A DNA stretch of 64,000 bases from Trinickia dabaoshanensis. GTDB taxonomy: Bacteria; Pseudomonadota; Gammaproteobacteria; Burkholderiales; Burkholderiaceae. Below, piece by piece: positions 47,828 through 56,969 of the stretch. The DNA lies in assembly GCF_002879885.1 (NCBI RefSeq), contig NZ_PNYA01000034.1, forward strand, positions 18,920 through 82,919, given 5' to 3'. Each line of letters opens with the position of its first letter. The stretch's first letter is position 1. Both the position numbers and the translations under genes were made by a program. A model generated the notes under the pieces. It saw only the letters and a program-made list of their open reading frames with translations, was not told where the DNA came from and made no database searches.

Positions 47828-49813
47828 TTAGTTTTTATAAACCCAGATATTGCTGAAGTACACGCCGTCGGCTTGCCAGCCGAGCTTGACGAAACGCGAG
47901 GCTTCCGCGTTCAGGCCCTCGGTCGTGGCGCTGCGGCCCGAGATCGACGGCACGAACGTTTCGGAATACGTGCCCGCAACGTCCACGGCCGGCACCGTCA
48001 CGTAGTTGTTGTTGTAGTACGCCTCTTGCGGCGAGGCGGCCGTCGCGGCGGTGACCGCACCGATCGACACGCCGAAATTCGGCTTGGCCCAATGCGCCAT
48101 CAACGCCGGCGCGGTCCAATCGAGCGCGACCGTCGCTTGGGGCGCCGTAGCCGCGGAGCCGCCCGGCGTGAGGAAGTTCGCGATCACGTCGCTGCCGAGC
48201 GTCTGCCACGGCACGAGCGCGCCGGCCGCCGCCGCCACGTTCGGCGCGATGTTCATCACTTGGACCGGCTGACCGATTCGCGTGCCGGTCGTGTCGAACA
48301 GCGTCACCGTGTACACCCCGTGTTGCGGCAACGATGCGACGTTGATCGGCTGCGGCGTGTAGTCGGCCGCGCCGTTCGGTGCGAACGCACTCGTCCCGCC
48401 CGTGAGCGACACCCAGTCCCACTTGTAGGACGAAGTGGTGCCGTTCGACTGAGCGCAAGTTGCACAGCCGGTCCACGGCCCCGTCAGCGCGGTGGATGGA
48501 ATCGTCAGGTCATACGCGGCGTTGCCCAGGCCCGATGCCGTATTGAGCATATAGAGCCCATTACCGCTGATACCCGGCCCTTGCACGAGCGCCGAACCGA
48601 CGTTCGTCTGAACCCCGCCGATGAACAACGCTTGCGGGATCTGAATGTCGATCCCCGATTCGAGGCGGCCGTTGTTCGCATCGGCTGCATCGGTGAATTG
48701 CTTGCGACCGACGAACGATGCGATATACACATCGTATTGCTCCTGGTTGCCGATGATGTCCCAGGTGCCGTTCGGCAGCTTCTGCACGAAGTCGCTCGCG
48801 AAGTTCGGCATGCCGTTCGCGCCGATGTAGAGGAAGTACACGAGCGCGGCTTGATTGCTGATCGCCGAGAGCGTCCCAGCCGGCAAGAATGCGACTGTCT
48901 TGACGCCGATCAAACTTTTCGCATTGAACAGGCCACCATGCCGAATCTGCATCGACGTGTAACCGTCGTTCAGATAGTTGGCATCGATCGCGCTCGAGCA
49001 GGCAGTCGCGTTCTTCGCAATACACTGACCGAGCGATTGCACGAGCGAAGCGAGGTAGTCGGCTTTTTGTGCGGGCGCGGCCAGGGTCGGCGCGGTGCCG
49101 CCATTGCGCTTGAGCGGTACGACCGTGTTGGGGTCGGCCACGCTCGATAGTTGCAAGCCGGTACCGCTCGCGGACGGAGCGATTTCGACGGAATCGATGA
49201 CTGCGTCCGCCCCCGTCTGGTCGGGCGTGAATTTGCCGCCGATCGGATCGAACGTTGCAGGCGAAAGGTTGTACTGATTCAGAATCGGCGTGAGCGACGT
49301 ATTGAGTTGCGTCACCGCGGCGCTCACCGCCGAGGGCGAAACGGAACTCAATGCCGTCGTCGATGCGAGATCGCCCGGGTTGCCGCTATCGGTCAGCTCG
49401 GCCGCCACCGCTGTCGTGAGCGTCGTCACGTTGGCCGTGATCGACGTGGCACCGTTCGTCGTGGTGCTCGCCACGATCGAGTACAAGGTCGAACTGGCGC
49501 CGCTCGAATCGGCTGCCGTAATGAGCAGCGGCGAGGTCAGCCCCGTGAGTTGGATGCTATAGCTGCCGTTGCCGTCGCTCGTCGTCGAAACCGTTTTACC
49601 GGTCGAGTCCATGACCGTGACCGAGGCACCGCTCAATGCGTTGCCGATTGCAACCGTTCCGCTCATCGACGATGCCGCAACCGTCGATGCCGACGTACCC
49701 GAAGTGCTCGACGTCGAACCACTGCCCCCGCCACCACCGCAAGCTGCAAGCACCGCGATCAGCGATGCGCACAAGCTGAACTTTGCAGCCCCGGAATTAC
49801 AAATTGTTTTCAA
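47828..49813 (-). CDS. Large secreted lipoprotein with a carboxypeptidase-regulatory-like N-domain
   Basis: A 661-residue protein starting at a TTG (49813) with AAGGG upstream. The signal peptide ends in a lipobox, LIAVLAACGGGGG, so Cys25 should be lipidated, and a Ser/Thr/Gly linker follows. Residues about 48-110 (SSMSGTVAIGNALSGASVTV onwards) look like a beta-sandwich carboxypeptidase-regulatory domain. The C-terminal two thirds are beta-rich without a recognised fold; two Cys pairs (CIAKNATAC and CATC) could form disulfides. Aromatic-rich end: YFSNIWVYKN. Surface or periplasmic location is likely; the function is unknown. Similar lipoproteins are common in Burkholderia. Confidence 0.8.
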   Translation of the reverse strand: MKTICNSGAAKFSLCASLIAVLAACGGGGGSGSTSSTSGTSASTVAASSMSGTVAIGNALSGASVTVMDSTGKTVSTTSDGNGSYSIQLTGLTSPLLITAADSSGASSTLYSIVASTTTNGATSITANVTTLTTAVAAELTDSGNPGDLASTTALSSVSPSAVSAAVTQLNTSLTPILNQYNLSPATFDPIGGKFTPDQTGADAVIDSVEIAPSASGTGLQLSSVADPNTVVPLKRNGGTAPTLAAPAQKADYLASLVQSLGQCIAKNATACSSAIDANYLNDGYTSMQIRHGGLFNAKSLIGVKTVAFLPAGTLSAISNQAALVYFLYIGANGMPNFASDFVQKLPNGTWDIIGNQEQYDVYIASFVGRKQFTDAADANNGRLESGIDIQIPQALFIGGVQTNVGSALVQGPGISGNGLYMLNTASGLGNAAYDLTIPSTALTGPWTGCATCAQSNGTTSSYKWDWVSLTGGTSAFAPNGAADYTPQPINVASLPQHGVYTVTLFDTTGTRIGQPVQVMNIAPNVAAAAGALVPWQTLGSDVIANFLTPGGSAATAPQATVALDWTAPALMAHWAKPNFGVSIGAVTAATAASPQEAYYNNNYVTVPAVDVAGTYSETFVPSISGRSATTEGLNAEASRFVKLGWQADGVYFSNIWVYKN

Positions 49814-49993
49814 TTTATTTGCCCTTTTGTTTTCAGTCTCGGTTTGTTATCGGCACACCGTCAGTCGCTTTGTGCGCCGACGAAAGGCGTTAACGTCCTT
49901 GGGCTGGTTTTCTTGAATTTTTTTATCTCGGAGCCGAAATGAAATCGAAAGGGAATGCCGGCTGATGGATAGACTCGAAGCGGAAACGTTTGC

Positions 49994-50023
49994 CTTACCG
50001 GACAGGCTCGTGCAGACGGTAAG
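49994..50023. repeat. Inverted repeat upstream of the HNH-like gene
   Basis: CTTACCG (49994-50000) and CGGTAAG (50017-50023) are perfect inverted repeats 16 bases apart, 58 bases upstream of the next start codon. It could be an operator or a leader hairpin. The rest of the 268-base gap is AT-rich with no gene. Confidence 0.4.
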
Positions 50024-50081
50024 ATCATCGCGGATACATGAGATCGCCTAATATGCCGCGCCATCCGCTAACGGAGGAAAT

Positions 50082-50852
50082 ATGTCATTCCAATCCATGG
50101 TGCATCGCCTGAATCCCAAACATTATCCTCGCGACTACCGGGTGGCTACGATCGTTGAAGGTCGCGAGACGACGATAGATGATCGCCGTATTCATATTGC
50201 CGCGAACAGCACCACCGCCGTACTCCAAACACAACCGGGCGGGACCGGTACGCCATGGGTGCCCGCCGCTCCCGCCGCCTCGGTAACACAAGCGCAAATG
50301 GTCCAGTTCGTCCGGTTCATCGAGGATGGCTCATTCACGCCGGGAAGCTATCGCGACGTGATCTACAACGCGCAATGGCGCGCGTTCTACAACGTCGCCG
50401 CGAGGGCCCTGCAGTACATCGATCCGTCCAATACCCCCACCATCAAGCCCGCGGTCGATTCCGTGCCTTGCTTCGACTGCGAACTCGTATTGCCAACGCG
50501 CAATATCACGATCGATCATCAGCGTCCGCAAGAAGGAAACCCCGTGGAGGCGACATGTAAATTATTTCGAGCGCTCGGGTTGACGAAAGGCGATCCTGAC
50601 GGGCCGAAAGGCGATGGCGTTCGCAACGTGCATATGGGCAATGTCGGCGGCGTTGCCGGCAGAGCCAACGCTCCGCTGCGGAAAAAGTACACGCTCAACA
50701 ACGTCGGGCAGATCTACTTCACGATCGCCGACTGGGGGGGCTTCGTTGACAGCGGGGACTTGGACAAGGCATGCCTGCACCATGTCGTCAATCTTCGCCC
50801 CCTATGCAACGCGTGCAATACGTCCAATCGCAATGTCGCGCACTATGCCTAA
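50082..50852 (+). CDS. HNH-endonuclease-like protein of unknown family
   Basis: A 256-residue protein with ATG at 50082 and a near-ideal GGAGGAAAT site. The C-terminal half has the elements of a zinc-bound HNH (beta-beta-alpha-metal) nuclease: Cys130 and Cys133 in VPCFDCEL, the catalytic Asp145-His146 in NITIDHQRPQ, and Cys242, Cys245 and Asn in LRPLCNACNTSNRN. Between the second and third elements lies an unusually long insert of about 90 residues (LTKGDPDGPKGDGVRN and beyond). The N-terminal 120 residues match nothing I know. No signal peptide and no adjacent immunity-like gene. Base composition is lower in GC than its neighbours. It could be a toxin, a defence nuclease or a mobile-element relic. 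Confidence 0.65.
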   Translation: MSFQSMVHRLNPKHYPRDYRVATIVEGRETTIDDRRIHIAANSTTAVLQTQPGGTGTPWVPAAPAASVTQAQMVQFVRFIEDGSFTPGSYRDVIYNAQWRAFYNVAARALQYIDPSNTPTIKPAVDSVPCFDCELVLPTRNITIDHQRPQEGNPVEATCKLFRALGLTKGDPDGPKGDGVRNVHMGNVGGVAGRANAPLRKKYTLNNVGQIYFTIADWGGFVDSGDLDKACLHHVVNLRPLCNACNTSNRNVAHYA

Positions 50853-50895
50853 CTCGAAAAACCTCTGATTCGCGGCACAGCATGAACGCGCGCAG

Positions 50896-50934
50896 TAAAA
50901 AAGCCGATAGATCACTGACCTATCGGCTTTTTTC
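50896..50934. terminator. Bidirectional intrinsic terminator between the HNH-like gene and icd
   Basis: AAGCCGATAG and CTATCGGCTT form a ten-base-pair stem with a nine-base loop; the flanks are A-rich on the left and T-rich on the right. Confidence 0.88.
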
Positions 50935-50975
50935 CGAGACCGCCGAGCACTAACGGATAGCGCCGGCAATACCGC

Positions 50976-52232
50976 TTACATATTTTCGATCAACACCTGA
51001 CCGAAGCCCGAGCACGACACTTGCGTCGCGCCTTCCATCAGGCGTGCGAAGTCGTACGTGACGCGCTTTTGCAGGATCGACTTTTCCATCGACGCGATGA
51101 TGACGTCGGCCGCTTCCGTCCAGCCCAGGTGACGCAGCATCATTTCAGCCGACAGGATTTCCGAACCCGGGTTCACGTAGTCCTTACCCGCGTACTTCGG
51201 TGCCGTGCCGTGCGTCGCTTCGAACATCGCGACGGAATCGGACAAGTTCGCGCCCGGCGCGATGCCGATGCCGCCGACTTGCGCCGCCAGCGCGTCCGAG
51301 ATGTAGTCGCCGTTCAGGTTCAGCGTGGCGATCACGTCGTATTCGGCCGGACGCAGCAGGATCTGCTGCAAGAACGCATCGGCGATCACGTCCTTCACGA
51401 CGATCTCGTTGCCCGTCTTCGGGTTCTTGAACTTCATCCACGGGCCGCCGTCGATCAGCTCGGCGCCGAATTCCTTCTGCGCCAACGCATAGCCGGCATC
51501 GCGGAACGCGCCTTCCGTGAATTTCATGATGTTGCCCTTGTGCACGAGCGTGACCGAGCGGCGGTCATTGTCGATCGCGTACTGGATCGCCTTGCGCACG
51601 AGACGCTCCGTGCCTTCGCGCGAAACGGGCTTCACGCCGATACCCGACGTTTCCGGGAAGCGGATCTTCTTCACGCCCATTTCTTCGCGCAGGAACTTGA
51701 TGACCTTCTTCGCCTGCTCCGACTCCGCCGCCCATTCGATGCCGGCGTAGATGTCTTCCGAGTTCTCGCGGAAGATCACCATGTTCGTCTTTTCCGGCTC
51801 GCGTACCGGCGAGGGCACGCCCTTGAAGTACTGCACCGGACGCAAGCAGACGTACAGGTCCAGCTCTTGACGCAGCGCCACGTTCAGCGAGCGAATGCCG
51901 CCGCCGACCGGCGTCGTCAGCGGACCCTTGATCGACACGACGTAGTCCTTCAGGACTTGCAGCGTTTCTTCGGGCAGCCAGACGTCCGGACCGTAGATCT
52001 TCGTCGCCTTCTCGCCCGCGTAGATTTCCATCCAGTGGATCTTGCGCTTGCCGCTGTATGCTTTCTCGACCGCCGCATCGACGACCTTGATCATCACCGG
52101 CGTGATGTCGAAGCCCGTGCCGTCACCCTCGATGTACGGAATGATGGGCTGGTCGGAAACGTTGAGCGAAAAGTCCGCGTTGACGGTGATCTTGTCACCG
52201 CCCGTCGGAACCTTGATGTGCTGATACGGCAT
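50976..52232 (-). CDS. icd: NADP-dependent isocitrate dehydrogenase
   Basis: A 418-residue TCA-cycle enzyme of the E. coli Icd type. Key elements are the substrate loop [20 protein letters not shown] with the regulatory serine, [18 protein letters not shown], the Tyr/Lys catalytic regions ([20 protein letters not shown]), [20 protein letters not shown] and [17 protein letters not shown], whose Lys and Tyr specify NADP. ATG at 52232 gives [15 protein letters not shown]. Divergent from the rluE-type gene across a 405-base gap that holds a striking nested palindrome. Confidence 0.97.
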   Translation of the reverse strand: MPYQHIKVPTGGDKITVNADFSLNVSDQPIIPYIEGDGTGFDITPVMIKVVDAAVEKAYSGKRKIHWMEIYAGEKATKIYGPDVWLPEETLQVLKDYVVSIKGPLTTPVGGGIRSLNVALRQELDLYVCLRPVQYFKGVPSPVREPEKTNMVIFRENSEDIYAGIEWAAESEQAKKVIKFLREEMGVKKIRFPETSGIGVKPVSREGTERLVRKAIQYAIDNDRRSVTLVHKGNIMKFTEGAFRDAGYALAQKEFGAELIDGGPWMKFKNPKTGNEIVVKDVIADAFLQQILLRPAEYDVIATLNLNGDYISDALAAQVGGIGIAPGANLSDSVAMFEATHGTAPKYAGKDYVNPGSEILSAEMMLRHLGWTEAADVIIASMEKSILQKRVTYDFARLMEGATQVSCSGFGQVLIENM

Positions 52233-52491
52233 GATCGACTCCAGTGTTGGCTGTGCGGGTGGAAAGCAGTGATGCGGTAATGCGCAAGCGGGCTCATATC
52301 CTTCCCGAGCGCTCGTGCCGCAGCACTTGCCCAATCCTCGGTTCGGCGCGCTCCATCGGCTCAAGTACGAACGCGGCTGGATGGCTATTCTAGCCCACGT
52401 CGGATTGGCGGCGGCTTGCTTGCACCGCTTCGGGCACGTTGCGAACCGCCGCTCTCGCGACCCGCGGCAGAACCACGGTAGCGAGAGGGTC

Positions 52492-52521
52492 AGTCTTCAG
52501 TCTTATATAAGACAAAAGACT
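52492..52521. promoter_or_regulatory. Nested 30-bp palindrome upstream of icd
   Basis: GTCTTATATAAGAC (52500-52513) is a perfect 14-bp palindrome. It is enclosed by AGTCTT (52492-52497) and AAGACT (52516-52521), which are also inverted repeats, two bases away on each side. It lies 268 bases from the icd start and 117 bases from the rluE-type start. On the icd strand a CATAAT box (about 52537-52542) could be a -10 element beside it. The rest of the gap has no gene. The regulator is not identified. Confidence 0.55.
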
Positions 52522-52637
52522 TGGGCATTCCGTATTATGCATTAAGATTCCGCCATTTGCCATAGAGGCGGCGGGCGCAAACCGCGCGAGCGTACCCGCG
52601 CGCACGTTCGTCACTGCTTCGTTCGAGTCCTTCCGTC

Positions 52638-53219
52638 ATGCGTCTCATCGCTCTCAACAAACCGTTCGGCACGATCTGCCAATTCTCGGCGCACGAGACG
52701 CGCGCTTCGCTCGGCGATTGGGTGGATGTGCCCGGCGTCTATCCGGCGGGCCGCCTCGACGCCGACAGCGAAGGGCTGCTTTTGCTGACGGACGACGGCG
52801 CGTTGCAAGCGCGCATCGCCGAACCCCGTCACAAACTCGTCAAACGCTACTGGGCGCAGGTGGAAGGCGCGCCCGATCGAGCGGCGCTCGCTCGGCTCGC
52901 GTCCGGGGTCGACTTGGGCGATTACGTGACACGCCCGTGTCAGGTACGGCTCATCGAGGAGCCTGCCGCGCTCTGGCCACGCGTGCCGCCCATCCGCTAC
53001 CGCGCCGCGATTCCCACCGGTTGGATCGAAATCGCGCTCGCCGAAGGCAAGAATCGCCAAGTGCGCCGCATGACCGCCGCCGTCGGCTTTCCCACGCTGC
53101 GGCTCGTACGCGTCGCCATCGGCAAGCTCGATCTGTTCGCCCTCGGCCTCGCGCCCGGCGAGTGGTGCGACCTGCCGCCGCGCGCCCCCTGGGACGGCTT
53201 GCCGCGAACGGTGCGTTAA
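52638..53219 (+). CDS. rluE: 23S rRNA pseudouridine synthase, RluE type
   Basis: A 193-residue pseudouridine synthase without an S4 domain. It opens RLIALNKPFGTICQFSAHE, has the catalytic signature YPAGRLDADSEGLLLLTDDG, then KRYWAQVEGAP and EGKNRQVRRMTAAVGFPTLR, and ends RTVR. Length and lack of S4 fit RluE, which modifies U2457 in E. coli 23S rRNA. Stands alone. Confidence 0.93.
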   Translation: MRLIALNKPFGTICQFSAHETRASLGDWVDVPGVYPAGRLDADSEGLLLLTDDGALQARIAEPRHKLVKRYWAQVEGAPDRAALARLASGVDLGDYVTRPCQVRLIEEPAALWPRVPPIRYRAAIPTGWIEIALAEGKNRQVRRMTAAVGFPTLRLVRVAIGKLDLFALGLAPGEWCDLPPRAPWDGLPRTVR

Positions 53220-53482
53220 TCCGGAAATTCGAAAAAAATGCGTCAACCGTCCGAGCGCGTCGCGCGTTATCCGACGCAGATGCCGCACGAAGCTATCCGG
53301 CATTGGCCTTCGGCAGCCGCCGACCGTATCGTTCCGCGATATGAGACGTCGACCCGAGTGCCCGCAGACGCGTCGGCAAAATTGTTTGATGCGGCTGTCA
53401 ACCGAAAGGTGGATGGCACGTTTACCGACTTGACTCATTGACCGGGTCATTTGGTTAATTAACTAAAGCTGAGGATTTACAA

Positions 53483-53680
53483 ATGAGCAAAATCATCGCC
53501 GCTCTGGTCGCTGGCCTGTTCGCAACGGCTGCTTTCGCACAAGCTTCGGCTCCGGAAGCCGCTTCGGCTGCTGCTCCGGCTGCCAAGATGGAAAAGAAGG
53601 CTGCTAAGCACCACGCAGTCAAGAAGCACCACGCCAAGAAGGCGAAGGCTGCTGAAGCCGCTTCGGGCGCTTCGGAGTAA
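53483..53680 (+). CDS. Small secreted Ala/Lys/His-rich protein
   Basis: A 65-residue protein with a signal peptide (MSKIIAALVAGLFATAAFAQ). The mature part is only Ala, Ser, Pro, Glu, Lys and His, with AKHHAVKKHHAKKAKAAEAA in the middle, so it should be disordered, strongly basic and perhaps metal- or nucleic-acid-binding. GAGGA lies nine bases before the ATG. Similar short proteins are widespread in Burkholderia and their role is unknown. A terminator follows. Confidence 0.75.
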   Translation: MSKIIAALVAGLFATAAFAQASAPEAASAAAPAAKMEKKAAKHHAVKKHHAKKAKAAEAASGASE

Positions 53681-53736
53681 GTTTGTTGTAAAGACGCAGT
53701 CAAGAACTAGCAATACTGCCGTTCTTTACGGCGTTG

Positions 53737-53769
53737 AAAGGCAGGTGACCGCAAGGCGCCTGCCTTTTT
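53737..53769 (+). terminator. Intrinsic terminator after the small secreted protein
   Basis: GGCAGG and CCTGCC pair over a GC-rich apical region and are followed by TTTTT. Confidence 0.8.
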
Positions 53770-53854
53770 CTTTTTCATGCGCACCGGCTTTGCATTGCCC
53801 GCGCCGGCTCGCGTAACATGCGCTGATTTCTCGTCGTCGAAAAGGAGTGGTGTC

Positions 53855-54361
53855 GTGCGATTTTCGTTTCGCTCGTGGATGGCGCGCGTAGCGCTTGCCC
53901 TCGCTTTGCCCGCCGGCGCCCTAGTGGCCGCACCGTTTTCGGCCATCACGGCCGCCGCGCAAACCATGCCCGCCGGCGCCAAACCGCCCGAGGCGTTCCC
54001 GCGCGTGAAGCTCACGGCCGGGATGTTCGTGATCGATGCGGCCGTCGCGGCCAACGACCCCGACCGCGAGCAAGGCCTGATGTACCGAACCCAACTCGCA
54101 CCGAATGAAGGCATGCTGTTCGTCTTCAATGAAAACGCGGTTCACTGCTTTTGGATGAAGAACACGCTGATCCCGCTCTCGATCGCCTTCATCCGCGCCG
54201 ACGGCACGATCACCGACATCGACGAAATGCAGGCGGAGACGACCAACAATCATTGCCCGCGCAACAACGGCACCTATGCCCTCGAAATGAGCAAGGGCTG
54301 GTTCACCGCCAAGGGCATTCGCCCCGGCACGAAGATCCAAGGGCTGCCGCAGCCTCAGTAG
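53855..54361 (+). CDS. DUF192 family protein with signal sequence
   Basis: A 168-residue protein. GTG start at 53855 follows AAAGGAG by a normal distance; the sequence opens RFSFRSWMARVALALALPAG, an export signal. The DUF192 domain is clear: DREQGLMYRTQLAPNEGMLF, ENAVHCFWMKNTLIPLSIAF and ALEMSKGWFTAKGIRPGTKI. DUF192 folds as a small beta-barrel of unknown function, usually periplasmic. The final codons lie in a 12-bp tandem repeat that also contains the stop codon. Confidence 0.88.
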   Translation: MRFSFRSWMARVALALALPAGALVAAPFSAITAAAQTMPAGAKPPEAFPRVKLTAGMFVIDAAVAANDPDREQGLMYRTQLAPNEGMLFVFNENAVHCFWMKNTLIPLSIAFIRADGTITDIDEMQAETTNNHCPRNNGTYALEMSKGWFTAKGIRPGTKIQGLPQPQ

Positions 54362-54396
54362 TTGCCTCAGTAGTTGCCTCGGTAGCAGCCTCGGCC
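54350..54396 (+). repeat. 12-bp tandem repeat over the DUF192 stop codon
   Basis: The unit GCCTCAGTAGTT occurs almost four times (with G for A and CA for TT in later copies). Each unit carries an in-frame TAG, so the gene ends in three successive stop codons. The following 200 bases up to the EF-G gene hold no gene. Confidence 0.6.
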
Positions 54397-54615
54397 GCCC
54401 CGCCCCGACGTCGACCGAGCGGCCCCGCCTCCTCCCTGCGATCCTTGCCCCGAGCCGCCGGCGATGCGGCCTTTTCGCCGTGCCGAGCAGCTGTCATGCA
54501 AAACGAGCGGGCAAGCGCTATGCTTCTAGGTCTGCAACATCGCACGCGCCGCGCGTGGTGGCGTGGTGGGTAAGCATGCCCCGGCGTTCGCGGCCAACAA
54601 TCCAAGGAGATCGAC

Positions 54616-56724
54616 GTGCCCCGCAAGACTCCCATCGAGCGCTATCGGAACATCGGCATCAGCGCTCATATCGACGCAGGCAAAACCACGACTACCGAGC
54701 GCATCCTGTTTTACACGGGCGTGAGCCATAAAATCGGCGAGGTGCACGAGGGCGCGGCCGTGATGGATTGGATGGAGCAGGAGCAAGAGCGCGGCATCAC
54801 GATCACGTCGGCCGCGACGACGGCGTTCTGGAAAGGCATGGCCGGCAACTATCCGGAACACCGCATCAACATCATCGATACCCCGGGTCACGTCGACTTC
54901 ACCATCGAGGTCGAACGCTCGATGCGCGTGCTCGACGGCGCCTGCATGGTCTACGACTCCGTGGGCGGCGTGCAGCCGCAATCGGAGACGGTCTGGCGCC
55001 AAGCCAATAAGTACAAGGTGCCGCGCATCGCGTTCGTCAATAAGATGGACCGCGTGGGCGCCGACTTTTTCCGCGTCCAGCGTCAAATCGGCGAGCGCCT
55101 GAAGGGTGTAGCCGTACCGATTCAAATTCCGGTCGGCGCGGAGGAGCATTTCCAAGGCGTGATCGATCTCGTCAAGATGAAAGCGATCATCTGGGATGAG
55201 GAAAGCCAGGGCGTGAAGTTCGAGTACCAGGACATCCCCGAGAACCTGCGCGCGACCGCCGACGAGTGGCGCGAAAAGATGGTCGAAGCCGCCGCCGAAG
55301 CGAGCGAGGAGTTGCTCGAGAAGTATTTGAACGACCATACCTCGCTGACCGAAGCCGAGATCAAGGGCGGGTTGCGCAAGCGCACGATCGCCAACGAGAT
55401 CGTGCCGATGCTGTGCGGCAGCGCGTTCAAGAACAAGGGCGTGCAGGCCATGCTCGATGCCGTCATCGATTACCTGCCCTCGCCCATCGACGTGCCGGCC
55501 ATTCTCGGACACGACGAAGACGACAAGGAAGCCGAACGTCACCCGAGCGACGAAGAGCCGTTCTCCGCGCTGGCCTTCAAGATCATGACCGACCCGTTCG
55601 TTGGGCAGTTGATCTTTTTCCGCGTCTACTCGGGCATCGTCAATTCGGGCGATACCGTCCTGAATTCGACCAAGAACAAGAAGGAACGCGTTGGCCGGAT
55701 CTTGCAGATGCACGCCAACGACCGCAAGGAGATCAAAGAGGTCTACGCGGGCGACATCGCCGCTGCCGTCGGCCTGAAGGAAGCGACCACGGGCGACACG
55801 CTGTGCGACCCGGCCAATCCGATCATTCTCGAGCGGATGATCTTCCCCGAGCCCGTGATCTCGCAGGCCGTGGAGCCGAAGACCAAGGCCGACCAGGAGA
55901 AGATGGGCATCGCGCTCAATCGCCTGGCGCAAGAAGATCCGTCGTTCCGCGTGCAAACGGATGAGGAATCGGGGCAGACGATCATCTCCGGGATGGGCGA
56001 GCTGCACCTCGAAATTCTCGTCGACCGGATGAAGCGCGAGTTCAACGTCGAAGCAACGGTCGGCAAGCCGCAAGTCGCCTACCGCGAAACGATCCGCACC
56101 AGCGCAGAGGACGTCGAAGGCAAGTTCGTCAAGCAATCGGGCGGGCGCGGTCAGTACGGTCACGTCGTCATCAAGCTCGAACCGCAGCCGCCCGGCAAGG
56201 GCTACGAGTTCGTCGACGCCATCAAGGGCGGCGTCGTGCCGCGCGAGTACATTCCGGCTGTCGACAAGGGTATTCAAGAGACGCTCAAGAGCGGCGTGCT
56301 CGCGGGCTATCCGGTGGTGGACATCAAGGTGACGCTCACGTTCGGTTCGTACCACGACGTCGATTCGAACGAAAACGCCTTCCGCATGGCCGGCTCGATG
56401 GCCTTCAAGGAAGGCATGCGGCGCGCCAAGCCCGTGCTGCTCGAACCGATGATGGCCGTCGAGGTGGAAACGCCCGAGGATTTCATGGGCAACGTCATGG
56501 GCGACCTCTCGGGCCGGCGCGGCATCGTGCAGGGCATGGAAGATATCGCGGGCGGCGGCGGCAAGGTGATTCGCGCCGAAGTGCCGCTCGCGGAGATGTT
56601 CGGCTATTCGACGTCGCTGCGCTCGCTCACGCAAGGGCGCGCCACCTATACGATGGAATTCAAGCATTACGCCGAAACGCCGAACAACGTGTCCGAGGGC
56701 ATCGTCAACGCAAAGGCGAAGTAA
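54616..56724 (+). CDS. fusA: Translation elongation factor G (copy outside the str operon)
   Basis: A 702-residue, full-length EF-G. GTPase motifs: [19 protein letters not shown] (G1), [19 protein letters not shown] (G2), [16 protein letters not shown] (G3), [11 protein letters not shown] (G4) and [11 protein letters not shown] (G5). Domain IV contains [20 protein letters not shown] and [15 protein letters not shown]; the end is [19 protein letters not shown] start with AAGGAG. No rpsL, rpsG or tuf is adjacent, so this is probably a second copy; a standard str-operon copy would lie elsewhere. It could be a stress- or condition-specific EF-G. Confidence 0.95.
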   Translation: MPRKTPIERYRNIGISAHIDAGKTTTTERILFYTGVSHKIGEVHEGAAVMDWMEQEQERGITITSAATTAFWKGMAGNYPEHRINIIDTPGHVDFTIEVERSMRVLDGACMVYDSVGGVQPQSETVWRQANKYKVPRIAFVNKMDRVGADFFRVQRQIGERLKGVAVPIQIPVGAEEHFQGVIDLVKMKAIIWDEESQGVKFEYQDIPENLRATADEWREKMVEAAAEASEELLEKYLNDHTSLTEAEIKGGLRKRTIANEIVPMLCGSAFKNKGVQAMLDAVIDYLPSPIDVPAILGHDEDDKEAERHPSDEEPFSALAFKIMTDPFVGQLIFFRVYSGIVNSGDTVLNSTKNKKERVGRILQMHANDRKEIKEVYAGDIAAAVGLKEATTGDTLCDPANPIILERMIFPEPVISQAVEPKTKADQEKMGIALNRLAQEDPSFRVQTDEESGQTIISGMGELHLEILVDRMKREFNVEATVGKPQVAYRETIRTSAEDVEGKFVKQSGGRGQYGHVVIKLEPQPPGKGYEFVDAIKGGVVPREYIPAVDKGIQETLKSGVLAGYPVVDIKVTLTFGSYHDVDSNENAFRMAGSMAFKEGMRRAKPVLLEPMMAVEVETPEDFMGNVMGDLSGRRGIVQGMEDIAGGGGKVIRAEVPLAEMFGYSTSLRSLTQGRATYTMEFKHYAETPNNVSEGIVNAKAK

Positions 56725-56772
56725 CGCAGAGCCAATCGGCTCCGGTGCGCGCGCCGGAGCCGCAATTGTCGA

Positions 56773-56808
56773 GCCTGTCGGGGCGCCGCACCCCGGCGGG
56801 CTTTTTTT
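56773..56808 (+). terminator. Intrinsic terminator of fusA
   Basis: An imperfect GC stem with CGGGG pairing to CCCCG, closed by GCC/GGC, and followed by seven T, about 50 bases after the stop. Confidence 0.82.
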
Positions 56809-56969
56809 ATATGCATGGCGGCCCGCGACGCAGGCGCGGGCTCGCGCATCGCAGCAGCCGCGTGCCCGCCGCTTCGCGTTAAACTGCAACGGCTATTGTC
56901 GTCGCAGTACCGCTCGTCGCCGCCGCGCCGCTTCATTTCACGCGCCCCTACACGAACCGGAAACGCCCG

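Noticed and set aside
54526..56889. A 787-codon open frame antisense to fusA
   Set aside because: It mirrors the EF-G gene along its whole length; the length comes from codon bias, not from a real protein.
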